From NCBI RefSeq assembly GCF_900107975.1, contig NZ_FNVF01000004.1, forward strand, positions 337,151 through 401,150: DNA of 64,000 bases, read 5' to 3'. The DNA is from Paenibacillus sp. UNC499MF (lineage in GTDB: Bacteria > Bacillota > Bacilli > Paenibacillales > NBRC-103111). Shown here piece by piece: positions 44,887 through 53,871 of the stretch. The notes beneath the pieces were generated by a model. That model was not told where the DNA came from. It saw only the letters and a program-made list of their open reading frames with translations, and ran no database searches. The position numbers and the translations under genes are program-made. Each line of letters starts with the position of its first letter. The stretch's first letter is position 1.

Positions 44887-46425
44887 ATGAGTGCAGCGAC
44901 CCCTGTCGTTGAGTTGAAGCAAATCACAAAGCGTTTTCCCGGGATTGTCGCAAACGATTCCATCTCTCTTAAGCTGCAAAAAGGGGAGATTCACGCCCTC
45001 CTTGGAGAGAACGGTGCGGGTAAATCGACCTTGATGAATATTGTTTTCGGCTTGTACCAGCCGGATGAAGGCGGTATCGAAGTCAATGGCCAGCCGGTTC
45101 TGATCGACAGCCCCAACAAGGCGATCGAGCTTGGAATCGGGATGGTGCATCAGCATTTTAAACTGGTTCAGCCGTTTACCGTTACCGAGAACATCATCTT
45201 GGGAATGGAACCGAAGAAAGGCATGAACATTGATTACAAATCCGCAGCCGAACAGGTCAAAAAGCTTTCCGAACAGTACGGCCTTCAAGTAAACCCCCAT
45301 GCTAAAATACAAGATATCTCCGTCGGCATGCAGCAGCGTGTCGAAATCGTGAAGACGCTTTATCGTGGTGCGGACATCCTTATTTTCGATGAACCGACAG
45401 CGGTTCTGACCCCTCAGGAAATTATTGAGCTGATGGATATCATGAAACGCCTCGTCGCCGAAGGCAAGTCTATCATCCTCATTACGCATAAGCTCAAGGA
45501 AATTATGCAAATTTCCGATACGGTTACGATCATCCGCAGAGGTAAAGTGATCGACACCGTCAAAACATCCGAGACGACGACGCGCGAGCTGGCCGAGAAA
45601 ATGGTCGGCCGGAGCGTCTCTTTCAAAGTTGACAAGAAGCCGGCGCAGCCGAAAGGTCCTGTCCTGCAGGTGCGCGAACTTAAGGCGAAATCGCACGACG
45701 GTCTGCCTGTTCTGAACGGATTGTCCTTTGACGTGAAAGCCGGGGAAATCCTCGGAATCGCCGGTGTGGACGGCAACGGACAGAGCGAGCTGATCGAGGC
45801 GCTGACCGGTCTGCGCAAAGTAGACAGCGGATCGATCAAGCTGCTGGACCAAGAAATCGTCAACCGCTCACCGCGTCATATTTCGGAAGCGGGCGTGTCC
45901 CATATTCCCGAAGACCGGCATAAACACGGGCTTGTTCTTGATTTTTCCATGAGCGAGAACATGGTGCTCCAGACGTATCACCGTCCCGCTTTTAACCGCG
46001 GCGGTTTTCTGAATTACGAGGCGATCGATAAACAAGCCGAACGGCTGATCGAAGCGTTCGACGTCCGTACGCCGAGCATTCATACGAAAGCGCGTTCTCT
46101 CTCCGGGGGGAACCAGCAGAAGGCGATTATCGCCCGGGAGATCGACCGGAATCCGGATCTGCTTATCGCGGCGCAGCCGACCCGCGGCCTTGATGTAGGC
46201 GCTATCGAATTCGTGCATAAACAGCTTATCGCCCAGCGCGACCAGGGCAAAGCGGTTCTGCTGATCTCCTTCGAGCTTGACGAAATTTTGAACGTATCTG
46301 ACCGGATCGCGGTCATTTACGAAGGGGAAATAGTCGGGGAAGTTCTGCCGGAAAAAACGAACGATCAGGAACTTGGCCTGATGATGGCCGGCAGTATGAA
46401 GCGGGAAGGTGTGACCCATGAATAA
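44887..46425 (+). CDS. nupO: Nucleoside ABC importer ATPase
   Basis: ATG 44887 behind AAGGGTGA gives 512 residues; the frame begins at 44836. Two ABC domains are fused as in RbsA- and MglA-type ATPases. The first has Walker A GENGAGKST, signature ISVGMQQR and Walker B ILIFDEPTAVL. The second has a degenerate Walker A (GVDGNGQSE, no Lys) but an intact LSGGNQQK signature. Its last eight bases overlap the start of the first permease gene, so they are co-translated. Confidence 0.93.
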   Translation: MSAATPVVELKQITKRFPGIVANDSISLKLQKGEIHALLGENGAGKSTLMNIVFGLYQPDEGGIEVNGQPVLIDSPNKAIELGIGMVHQHFKLVQPFTVTENIILGMEPKKGMNIDYKSAAEQVKKLSEQYGLQVNPHAKIQDISVGMQQRVEIVKTLYRGADILIFDEPTAVLTPQEIIELMDIMKRLVAEGKSIILITHKLKEIMQISDTVTIIRRGKVIDTVKTSETTTRELAEKMVGRSVSFKVDKKPAQPKGPVLQVRELKAKSHDGLPVLNGLSFDVKAGEILGIAGVDGNGQSELIEALTGLRKVDSGSIKLLDQEIVNRSPRHISEAGVSHIPEDRHKHGLVLDFSMSENMVLQTYHRPAFNRGGFLNYEAIDKQAERLIEAFDVRTPSIHTKARSLSGGNQQKAIIAREIDRNPDLLIAAQPTRGLDVGAIEFVHKQLIAQRDQGKAVLLISFELDEILNVSDRIAVIYEGEIVGEVLPEKTNDQELGLMMAGSMKREGVTHE

Positions 46426-47497
46426 AGTCATGAAATTTTTTATGCGGGATTCCGCTATCATTCCTCTCGCGGCCATCGTGCTCGGGTTTGTATTCGGCGC
46501 CATCGTTATGCTGGCGGGCGGGTACAATCCGATAACCGCGTACTCCTCGCTGTTTTCGCGGGTGTTCGGGAATATGTACGATTTCGGCGAGACGATCCGT
46601 GAGATTACCCCGCTCATTTTGACGGGGCTTGCCGTCGCTTTCGCTTTCCGTGCGGGCTTGTTTAACATCGGAGGAGAGGGCCAGTTTATCGTCGGGATGA
46701 CGGGAGCTTCCTTCGTCGGCATCAAGCTGGGCGGTCTGCCCGCCATCATTCACGCGCCGCTTGCCATTATCGTGGGCGCCGTTCTCGGCGGACTATGGGC
46801 GGCTATCGCCGGCTATCTGAAAGCGAAGCGCGGTGTAAACGAAGTTATCACCACGATCATGCTCAACTGGATCGCCCTTTATCTGGCGAACTACACGGTT
46901 AACCATTTCCTGCTCCTGAAAGGGCAGCAGCGTTCCGTTGACATTGAGCCGACGGCTTCGGTCAGCTTAGGCTGGCTGTCCGCGATGTTCGATAACGCCC
47001 GTCTGCACTGGGGAACGCTTTTTGCCATCCTTGCCGCCGTATTCTTCTACTTCTTCCTGTGGAAGACGAAGCAGGGGTACGAGCTCCGTGCCGTAGGCCA
47101 CAACACGAATGCCGCCGAATATGCGGGGATGAATGTGAACAAGAACATCGTCAAGGCCATGTTTATCAGCGGAATGTTCGCCGGTCTGGCCGGCGTGTTC
47201 GAGGTGCTGGGCGTGTTCCACTACCAGACCGTTATGCCGGCGTCGCCGGGTTACGGTTTCGACGGAATCGCGGTTGCCCTGCTGGGACTGACGAACCCGT
47301 TCGGCGTGCTTCTTGCCGCTTCTCTGTTCGGTATCTTGACTTACGGATCCGCGGGAATGAGCTTTGGCGCCGATGTGCCGCCGGAGTTGATCCGGATCGT
47401 TATCGGTTCGATCATTTTCTTCGTAGCCGCACAAGGCATCGTGCGCTGGGTGATTGCCCCTCTCTATTTCAAGCGTAAGAAAGAGAAGGTGGTCTAG
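46418..47497 (+). CDS. nupP: Nucleoside ABC importer permease, first subunit
   Basis: 359 residues with eight to ten membrane segments in the BPD_transp_2 pattern (FRAGLFNIGGEGQFIVG; GVNEVITTIMLNWIALYLANY). It starts inside the end of nupO. It forms the pore with the next gene product. Confidence 0.93.
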   Translation: MNKVMKFFMRDSAIIPLAAIVLGFVFGAIVMLAGGYNPITAYSSLFSRVFGNMYDFGETIREITPLILTGLAVAFAFRAGLFNIGGEGQFIVGMTGASFVGIKLGGLPAIIHAPLAIIVGAVLGGLWAAIAGYLKAKRGVNEVITTIMLNWIALYLANYTVNHFLLLKGQQRSVDIEPTASVSLGWLSAMFDNARLHWGTLFAILAAVFFYFFLWKTKQGYELRAVGHNTNAAEYAGMNVNKNIVKAMFISGMFAGLAGVFEVLGVFHYQTVMPASPGYGFDGIAVALLGLTNPFGVLLAASLFGILTYGSAGMSFGADVPPELIRIVIGSIIFFVAAQGIVRWVIAPLYFKRKKEKVV

Positions 47498-48457
47498 ATG
47501 AGTTTGGATATTTTGGGTCAGCTGATCAACACAACGCTGGTGTTCTCGACGGCTCTCATTTTTGCGGCCCTGGGCGGTATTTTCTCGGAGCGTTCCGGGG
47601 TTACCAACATCGGACTGGAAGGCTTGATGGTGTCGGGCGCGTTCGCCGCGGCGGTCAGCACGTTCTACGCGCAGGAAGCCGGCATGGGAAGCATGTCCCC
47701 GTGGATCGGACTTCTGGCGGCTCTCGTATTCGGGGTTCTGTTTTCGCTTATTCATGCCGTTGCGACCATCACGTTCAAATCGGACCAGGTCATCAGCGGT
47801 GTGGTTATCAACTTCCTTGCGGCGGGCGTAACGGTATACCTCGTCAAGCTTCTTTTCGAAGGTGCCGGCCAAACGGAAACGCTGACGGAAGTATTCAGCA
47901 AATGGGCGATTCCGGGTCTGTCGCAGATTCCGGTACTCGGTTACGGTATTTTCACGGCCTATCCGACCACTTATATCGCGCTGATTCTTGTAGCGGTTTC
48001 GTACTATGTACTGTTTAAAACGCCGTTCGGCCTGCGTCTCCGTTCCGTCGGGGAACACCCGAGCGCGGCAGACACCGTCGGTGTCAACGTCCGCCGCATG
48101 CGGTATATCGGCGTTATGCTGAGCGGCGCTTTCGCCGGACTGGGCGGAGCGACTATCGCCCTGACGACGACAAGCAACTTCTCGCATAACACCATCTCCG
48201 GCCAGGGCTACATCGCCCTGGCGGCCATGATCTTCGGTAAATGGCACCCGGTTGGGGCGCTTGGAGCCGCCGTCTTCTTCGGTCTTTCCCAAGCGATCCG
48301 GAACTACGTGCAGTTGTTCGAATGGTCGCAGAGCATCCCGCAGGAGTTTATCTTTATGCTCCCGTATGTCCTGACCATTCTGGTGCTTGCAGGTGCGGTC
48401 GGCCGTGCTTATCCGCCTGCCGCTCTCGGCGAACCTTACGATCCGGGCAAGCGTTAA
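47498..48457 (+). CDS. nupQ: Nucleoside ABC importer permease, second subunit
   Basis: 319 residues, ATG directly after the previous stop and AGAAGGTGG ahead of it. The same family motifs (SERSGVTNIGLEGLMVSGAFAA; SDQVISGVVINFLAAG; GLRLRSVGEHPSAADTVGVNV) show the second permease of the heterodimer. It is the last gene of the nup operon. Confidence 0.93.
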   Translation: MSLDILGQLINTTLVFSTALIFAALGGIFSERSGVTNIGLEGLMVSGAFAAAVSTFYAQEAGMGSMSPWIGLLAALVFGVLFSLIHAVATITFKSDQVISGVVINFLAAGVTVYLVKLLFEGAGQTETLTEVFSKWAIPGLSQIPVLGYGIFTAYPTTYIALILVAVSYYVLFKTPFGLRLRSVGEHPSAADTVGVNVRRMRYIGVMLSGAFAGLGGATIALTTTSNFSHNTISGQGYIALAAMIFGKWHPVGALGAAVFFGLSQAIRNYVQLFEWSQSIPQEFIFMLPYVLTILVLAGAVGRAYPPAALGEPYDPGKR

Positions 48458-48477
48458 GCCTACGGGATCAACGAAAA

Positions 48478-48515
48478 AAAGCTGCTTTCCTCTTCAGAGG
48501 AAAGCAGCTTTTTTT
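48478..48515. terminator. Strong bidirectional terminator after nupQ
   Basis: AAAGCTGCTTTCCTCT/AGAGGAAAGCAGCTTT with a two-base loop, with A and T runs on the two sides. Confidence 0.92.
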
Positions 48516-48594
48516 CGTTTCCAGCGGGTAAAGGCAGCAGGAGAAGTTGTTCCATTAGTTATCTTGGCTGGGCCAATGGGAAGCGATCCCCGGT

Positions 48595-49200
48595 TTACGT
48601 ATGTTTGTCTTCGCCGCTAAGTAGGCTCTCTCGTGTATCAGGGGCTGGTACCAGCGGTCCCAGCAGATGGCCTGCCCTGCGAAGGAGCAGAATAATGGAT
48701 ATTCCCGACAAAAATCCGATTATAACTAACATAATCAGAAGATACTGCCAGGTTTCCGGCGTATTTAACGCCAGAGGACTCAGGATAAGCGTGGCCCCCG
48801 TAACCGTCAAAAAAACGGACCTGCGGATGTGGGCGCTTAGTGCCAGTTCGGATAAGCTGTTTCTTTTAGCGGCCGAGATAATGCCCGTGCACAGATAATA
48901 GATGAAGGCGAGCAAAAAAGCGGAATAGAGCAGTCCATACGAGAACCCGAAGAAAGAAAACGCCTCGTCCGCTACCGGGGCTTCGCCCGCGTTGATTAGA
49001 TTAGGAAGCGACAGAAAGATAAGCACAATAGCGAGCAGGCGCGCCACCCGGAACGCGTGCTCCTGCCTTCCGAGCCCGCCGAGTGCGGAAGCGGCCATCC
49101 AAAATCCGATGAAATCGGGAAGCAGATCCACGGCTTGAATACGAAAATGAACAAAAACGAGGGTCAATCCCCACGAGATCCGAACATAGAAGCGGTTCAA
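48595..49200 (-). CDS. Polytopic membrane protein of unknown function
   Basis: 201 residues with about five hydrophobic segments: LTLVFVHFRIQAVDLLPDFIGFWMAASAL, ARLLAIVLIFLSL, FSYGLLYSAFLLAFIYYL, VFLTVTGATLILSPL and YLLIMLVIIGFLSGISIILLL, followed by a short soluble tail. I do not recognise the family. Its start is one base after the stop of the next-upstream gene, so it is the last gene of the five-gene minus-strand unit that begins with the Lgt-like gene. Confidence 0.75.
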   Translation of the reverse strand: MNRFYVRISWGLTLVFVHFRIQAVDLLPDFIGFWMAASALGGLGRQEHAFRVARLLAIVLIFLSLPNLINAGEAPVADEAFSFFGFSYGLLYSAFLLAFIYYLCTGIISAAKRNSLSELALSAHIRRSVFLTVTGATLILSPLALNTPETWQYLLIMLVIIGFLSGISIILLLRRAGHLLGPLVPAPDTRESLLSGEDKHT

Positions 49201-49201
49201 C

Positions 49202-50110
49202 TTAAGGCAGCTCCCTTCTGGCTTGAACGATCGTTCGGATGCTTGAAGCGCTTAAATCGGATTCATGATTTATAAATAAGGTCATGTCGTCTTTAAAGCC
49301 GTCGGAAGTTTGCGCGTTGAGCCGGACGGCTTTTTCGATCCGATTATATGTTTCGGCCGCTTTATGCTCCGGTGATTCAGTTCCCGTGTCTTCGAGCCGG
49401 TAAGATAAGCGTACGTAATTTCCCTTTTGTATGGCTAGAGGAAATGAAATGTCTTCAATCGGGAGTCCTTCCACATCAACCATATCTCCGGATCGGAGAG
49501 AGGACCGGTAACCGGGTTCCTGTTCCAAAGAGAGTGTGTCGAGATACAATTTCATGCGGGGGAGACTGTCATCCGGGTAAGAGTTATCCATCCCCGTCAG
49601 TATAAGATCTTCCTTGGTTGTCTTAAGGGTGTACCCGGCATTCTGATTGGAGGTTCCGCCACTTGAAGATTCGAACAAGGAGCGATCGGCGGTAGTTCTA
49701 GCCGGTGGGGTAAGGGTAACGTGACCGATATCCAGCATGCGTGAACTTCCGTCATTGAGCCAGGCGCGAACCTGCTTGATTTGCACAGGGGCTGCAGGCG
49801 GTTCCGTTTCCTGGATCTGCTGTTCCAGAGAGATCAGAACCGATTGATAATTTTGATAGGTATACCGGTTTTTATTTAGAAAATTGACGGAAGCATAGGG
49901 CAGCCCCGGAACCTGTACGTCTACAATGTGAAGGCCCCGATGATTCTCCAGATAAGAGAGTTTAAAACTGGCTCCCTTTTCAAGGGGGAGATCAATAAAA
50001 TGCGAAAGAAAGACAGGCTCCGGCAGCTGATTTTTTTCATAAACCCACAGGTTTCCGATCCAACTGACCAAAGCCAGAAGAAAGACTGCAATCAACGGAT
50101 TTTTTTTCAA
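49202..50110 (-). CDS. Membrane-anchored extracytoplasmic protein of unknown function
   Basis: 302 residues. Residues 6-22 are a hydrophobic segment behind two lysines (MKKNPLIAVFLLALVSWIGNLW), either signal or anchor; the rest is soluble and beta-rich by appearance, with paired segments such as LPLEKGASFKLSYLENHRG and SFPLAIQKGNYVRLSYRLEDTG that may be two copies of one module. No Cys is present and no catalytic motif stands out. It lies 50 bp after the small membrane protein gene of the same unit. Confidence 0.72.
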   Translation of the reverse strand: MKKNPLIAVFLLALVSWIGNLWVYEKNQLPEPVFLSHFIDLPLEKGASFKLSYLENHRGLHIVDVQVPGLPYASVNFLNKNRYTYQNYQSVLISLEQQIQETEPPAAPVQIKQVRAWLNDGSSRMLDIGHVTLTPPARTTADRSLFESSSGGTSNQNAGYTLKTTKEDLILTGMDNSYPDDSLPRMKLYLDTLSLEQEPGYRSSLRSGDMVDVEGLPIEDISFPLAIQKGNYVRLSYRLEDTGTESPEHKAAETYNRIEKAVRLNAQTSDGFKDDMTLFINHESDLSASSIRTIVQARRELP

Positions 50111-50160
50111 CGAACAGCCTCCGTTCCGGCATATTTTACTCTTGGCTTCCGACAGAAGAT

Positions 50161-50595
50161 CTAGCCGAAATTAATCAGGACATAACCGAAACAAGCGGCA
50201 TTCAAAAGGAACGTTATTCCCGCTCCTATAAGAATCCCTTGAACGACGGCTGTCCGTTTGCTGTAAATAAGGAGAAGCGGTAATACATAGATCATCTGTA
50301 CGATGCCGATCCCAAAGATCATCGGCATGGCAAAGAGCCATAGGAGATGGCCGAGCGCCACCCAGCCGATTCCTTTCCACACATCAGGTCCTCTCCACGG
50401 ACCAGGAGTCTGGCCGAACTCGCCATGTTCAGGAGAGGGCGGAGAGGAATTTTGTTCGATGCCTGTACCCGCTGCGTGATCTCCAGGCTCGGAATTCCGC
50501 ATGAATTCCGGTTCTTTTTCTGTTCCGGCTTCGGACGAAACTCCCGTCTCCGGCAGCGTGCCGTTCTCGGCGGGATCGTTTTTATGATCGCTCAT
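50161..50595 (-). CDS. Small membrane protein with acidic N-terminal tail
   Basis: 144 residues. The first ~65 are hydrophilic, with Glu, Pro, Gly and Ser, and probably disordered; two hydrophobic hairpins follow (GIGWVALGHLLWLFAMPMIFGIGIVQMIYVLPLLLIY; VVQGILIGAGITFLLNAACFGYVLI). Its ATG overlaps the stop of the radical SAM gene by four bases, so production is coupled to that enzyme. Family unknown. Confidence 0.75.
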   Translation of the reverse strand: MSDHKNDPAENGTLPETGVSSEAGTEKEPEFMRNSEPGDHAAGTGIEQNSSPPSPEHGEFGQTPGPWRGPDVWKGIGWVALGHLLWLFAMPMIFGIGIVQMIYVLPLLLIYSKRTAVVQGILIGAGITFLLNAACFGYVLINFG

Positions 50596-52004
50596 GCAAG
50601 ACCTCCTGTCTCCGCGCGCAGCTCCTCCAGCAGTGCTTCACGGCCGTCACGGTAAAATAAATTATACGTATCGAACGGGATGATTCTTCCGTCGGGATGG
50701 GCGATATGCACACATGATTTTTTTACGGAACGGACATCGAAATTGTAGGGGTCCAGGAACTGCATAATCAGCACGCGGAACACATTGTCATACCCGATAT
50801 GTTCCGGTACGGCGACCGAGGGCAGGCAGCAGAGCAGATTTTTAAGAGAAAGCGCCGACGACTCGGGAGAATGAGCGGTCGAGAAAAGGTCGAAGACTTG
50901 CTCCTTCAACGTCTGATCCTGCTCGAATACGATCGTATTGCGCCCGCCTTCCAGCAAAATCTGAGGATCGATCATTCCGGTCAGAGGTACGGCCTGCCCT
51001 CCCAGCTTCAGAGCATATCCCATGGCGAGGCAGTCCGGGTGACACGGGACCGGTATGATATCTTCCGGCTGAAAAATACCGGATTGCTCGATAATCATCC
51101 GGCGCACTTCGCTGAGTGTCAGCCGGTCTTTGGCCGGATCGAACGCCTCGGTGCGGCCGGCCACTTGAACCGGCTGGAACGTGACGCCCCGGACGGCGCG
51201 CTGCTGCAGCCCGTAACGGATAATATCGCCGACCTCGGAGTCGTTGAGTCCTTTTTTCAGCGTCACCACGAGGGTGGTCGAGATGTTGAACTCGTTGAGA
51301 TGTTCGATCGCACGCTGGCGCACGTCACGCAGGTCTACCCCGCGCAGCTCGCGGAGGGCCTCTTCCTCAAAGCTGTCAAACTGGAGGTACAGCTCGAACC
51401 CCGGCATATAGCCGGCCAGCTTCCGCACGAACTCCCGGTCCTGGGCGATTCTCAGCCCGTTGGTATTCACCATAAGGTGTTTAATGGGTTTCGTTTTGGC
51501 CAGATCGAGAATCTCGAAAAATTGGGGATGGATCGTCGGCTCGCCGCCGCTTATCTGCACGATATCCGGTTCTTCTTCGTTGCGTACGATAGCGTTAAGC
51601 ATGGTTTCGATCTGCTCCAGAGAGCGCCAGGTCTCCCGTTTCGGAGAAGATTCGGCGTAGCAGATGGGACACTGCAGATTGCATTTGTCCGTAATTTCGA
51701 GAAGCGTCAGGCAGCTGTGCTGCTCATGGTCCGGGCACAGCCCGCAATCGTACGGACATCCGTAACGGATCGGGGTGTTCCAGTGCTGGGGCATTTCCGC
51801 GGGCTTCAAAAATTCGCGGCACCGCTTGTAATACTCCGCATCGTCCGAGATGAGAACCTTTTCCCGGCCGTGCCGGCCGCAATATTTAAGCAGATAAACA
51901 TTCTCATCCTCGATAATGACCTTGGCCTCTACTTTACGGAGACATTGGGAGCATATGCTGTTGGTGAGCTCGTAGAACAAATAAGGACGGTTTTTGGTAG
52001 GCAT
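50592..52004 (-). CDS. Cysteine-rich radical SAM enzyme, MJ0619/Tes-like
   Basis: 470 residues. The radical SAM cluster motif is C108-x3-C112-x2-C115 (CNLQCPIC), with GGEP at 153-156. Before it are C18, C21, C42 and H45 in a zinc-ribbon or rubredoxin-like arrangement (ICSQC...YCGRHG) and C83, C87, C90 and C98 (GCPYDCGLCPDH). C321, C325, C392, C393 and C431 are near the C-terminus. This supply is enough for one mononuclear site, the SAM cluster and two auxiliary clusters, as described for the archaeal tetraether lipid synthase MJ0619 (Tes), which couples lipid tails; the N-terminal pattern and the end SCVHIAHPDGRIIPFDTYNLFYRDG also recall that family. Substrate here is unknown; the Lgt-like gene 5 bp upstream suggests a lipid. 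Confidence 0.85.
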   Translation of the reverse strand: MPTKNRPYLFYELTNSICSQCLRKVEAKVIIEDENVYLLKYCGRHGREKVLISDDAEYYKRCREFLKPAEMPQHWNTPIRYGCPYDCGLCPDHEQHSCLTLLEITDKCNLQCPICYAESSPKRETWRSLEQIETMLNAIVRNEEEPDIVQISGGEPTIHPQFFEILDLAKTKPIKHLMVNTNGLRIAQDREFVRKLAGYMPGFELYLQFDSFEEEALRELRGVDLRDVRQRAIEHLNEFNISTTLVVTLKKGLNDSEVGDIIRYGLQQRAVRGVTFQPVQVAGRTEAFDPAKDRLTLSEVRRMIIEQSGIFQPEDIIPVPCHPDCLAMGYALKLGGQAVPLTGMIDPQILLEGGRNTIVFEQDQTLKEQVFDLFSTAHSPESSALSLKNLLCCLPSVAVPEHIGYDNVFRVLIMQFLDPYNFDVRSVKKSCVHIAHPDGRIIPFDTYNLFYRDGREALLEELRAETGGLA

Positions 52005-52009
52005 GGAGG

Positions 52010-52786
52010 TCAGGTTCCTTTCCCGATTAAGGTAGGTTTCGCAGCAAGCTTACGCCGCAGAAGCAGCGAGTAATAGACCAGGCCCGCCAGGCAGGCGAGC
52101 TGAATGTTGTTCAGTCCGGCGTATGGGTGGGGAGTCGGTTTAATAAAATCGATCAGCAGGCGGAAAAGAAGGTAGCCTCCCATGAAAATAATGAACAATA
52201 TCCCATCCGGCAGGTGAATAGATCTTTGTCTGGACCGTATTTTCAGCAGGACGATTGCGATGCCCAGAAGAAGCAGGAAGGCGATCTCGTAGAGCTGAGT
52301 CGGATGTCGAAGAACTCCATCGCCAAAATCGACACCTGTTACCCAGCCTGTCGGTGTCCCGTAGGTATGGTCATCCAGACCGGTCAGAAAACAGCCGATC
52401 CGTCCGATCGTCATCCCCGCAAGGAGCGGGAGTGCCATATCGTCGCCCGTGGACCGGGTGTGCCCGATTCTTCTTTTGGTCCATTCCACGCCGATTAGCC
52501 CACCAAGCAGCCCTCCGACTATGGTTTTGCCTTCCATCAGATACGACATATCGTTCCAGCGCTCCAATGTCAGAGCGGGGTCTTCCAGCCAGTAAAGCAT
52601 TTTCGAACCGGCGGCGGCACCCAGCGTGGCACCGACGAGAATCCATAGAGCCTGGCTCGGCTGGAGTTTTTCCTTGCTTCGGGTATAGAGATAAAGCCGG
52701 AATCCAATAAAATAGGCAAGTGCTTCAAAAACAAGGTGGGGATGCAGCCGGATAAAGCCGAGGTTGATAAACACTGGAAAAGTCAT
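52010..52786 (-). CDS. Lgt-like prolipoprotein diacylglyceryl transferase family protein
   Basis: 258 residues, ATG behind GGGGAGGAA. The order of motifs follows Lgt: FINLGFIRLHPHLVFEALAYFIGF at the N-terminus, KTIVGGLLGGLIG (residues 87-99), GRIGCFLTG with R129, and HPTQLYE with H161. In true Lgt the signature is GRIGNFING with a conserved Asn; here that region reads CFLTGLDDHTYGTPTG, so the active site differs. Lgt moves diacylglyceryl from phosphatidylglycerol to lipobox Cys. This copy may act on another acceptor or lipid. It is the first gene of the radical SAM unit. Confidence 0.82.
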   Translation of the reverse strand: MTFPVFINLGFIRLHPHLVFEALAYFIGFRLYLYTRSKEKLQPSQALWILVGATLGAAAGSKMLYWLEDPALTLERWNDMSYLMEGKTIVGGLLGGLIGVEWTKRRIGHTRSTGDDMALPLLAGMTIGRIGCFLTGLDDHTYGTPTGWVTGVDFGDGVLRHPTQLYEIAFLLLLGIAIVLLKIRSRQRSIHLPDGILFIIFMGGYLLFRLLIDFIKPTPHPYAGLNNIQLACLAGLVYYSLLLRRKLAAKPTLIGKGT

Positions 52787-52814
52787 GAGTTCCTCCCCGC
52801 TAAAGTTAAGGTAA

Positions 52815-52842
52815 ATTATACCACACGTTACATACGTGTCAT
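52815..52842 (-). promoter_or_regulatory. Promoter with internal inverted repeat, Lgt/radical SAM unit
   Basis: On the minus strand ATGACA (-35), 16 bp, and extended -10 TGGTATAAT. The spacer holds a perfect inverted repeat ACACGT-ATGTA-ACGTGT (52823-52839), the position expected for a repressor or a MerR-type activator. The repeat overlaps the stop codon of the upstream AraC-type gene. Transcription would begin close to the start of the Lgt-like gene. Confidence 0.65.
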
Positions 52843-53694
52843 ATCACTTCGGTATTCCGTAGGGGAGAGGCCGTACCATCTCCGAAACTGTTTGGAGAAG
52901 TAAAGCGGATCGCGGAATCCCACGGAAAAAGCAATCTGCTCGATCGTCAGTTCCAGCCGCTCCCGCAGAAGCTGCCGGGCTTTATCGACACGGAGCTTGG
53001 ACAAGAAAGTCACCGGCGTCTGGCCGGTATGCTCCTTGAACAGCCGGGACAGATAAGCCCGGTTGTACCCGAGCGCCTCCGCCATGGACTCGATCGAGAT
53101 GTCCTCGGCATACTGCGCGGACAAGTAATGCAGCATCTGCTGCACCGTCACCTCCGCCCGGGAGCGGGAATGGGCCTTGCCCGTCTCGGGTAAGGGCGGC
53201 CGGGCCGCATCGGCGTATTCGGCAAGCAGCAGATGAAGGTACCCGAGCGCACGAAGCGAGGCCGTCCCGCTCTTATGCCTCAGCGCGCGCTGCAGGCGCC
53301 GGAAAAGCGCCGGAACACGGCTGCCCGCATGCGCCGTGTGAATAACCGGCTGCTCCGGCGTGAAGCCCGCCTTGCGCATGTGCGCCGCCGCTTCTCCGCC
53401 GGTGACGGCGAGCCAGCAGTAGCGCCAAGGGTCGGCTTCGTCGGCTTCATAGCCGACGAGCTGCTCCGGCGCGATGCAGAAGCTGTCGCCGGGGCCGAGG
53501 AGCCGTTCCCGGCCCGCTGCGGTAAAACGTCCCCTTCCGGAAACAACCGTATGGATGAGGTAGTAATCGTACACCTTCGGCCCCAGACGGTGAAGCGGCT
53601 TGGTCTGGCTTTCGCCGGAGAAGAGTATGTGGAGAGCCGAATCTTCCGGCGGCTCCGGATTGGATACGACGTAGTAAGTGGGTTGGGGCTTCAT
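52828..53694 (-). CDS. AraC-family regulator, probably of the gal operon
   Basis: 288 residues with an N-terminal cupin-type sugar-binding domain (about 10-150; GPKVYDYYLIHTVVSGRGRF; LGPGDSFCIAPEQ) and a C-terminal double helix-turn-helix (about 185-285; ISIESMAEALGYNRAYLSRLFKEHTG; TIEQIAFSVGFRDPLYFSKQFRRWYGLSPTEYR). It is divergent from galKET. Members with this architecture activate sugar genes upon ligand binding. AGGAGG at 53706 is 12 bases from the ATG, rather far. Confidence 0.87.
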   Translation of the reverse strand: MKPQPTYYVVSNPEPPEDSALHILFSGESQTKPLHRLGPKVYDYYLIHTVVSGRGRFTAAGRERLLGPGDSFCIAPEQLVGYEADEADPWRYCWLAVTGGEAAAHMRKAGFTPEQPVIHTAHAGSRVPALFRRLQRALRHKSGTASLRALGYLHLLLAEYADAARPPLPETGKAHSRSRAEVTVQQMLHYLSAQYAEDISIESMAEALGYNRAYLSRLFKEHTGQTPVTFLSKLRVDKARQLLRERLELTIEQIAFSVGFRDPLYFSKQFRRWYGLSPTEYRSDMTRM

Positions 53695-53871
53695 TGGACT
53701 TCACGTCCTCCTGTTTGCGATAATAAGTGGAGAAAAAGGGCCGGCAAGCGGTGCAGTGTAAGGTTAAATATTTTTTGGCCTATCACTGCCCTCAAAAGGG
53801 ATACCCCGGCCTGCATCGTCTCCGCTTTCCTTTTATCCTATCATCTCAAGGGTTGATCGGACATCACATTT

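Noticed and set aside
46967..48292. 441-codon minus-strand frame opposite nupP/nupQ
   Set aside because: Shadow of two well-identified permeases; the product is full of Arg, His, Asp and Gln, as expected of antisense membrane genes.
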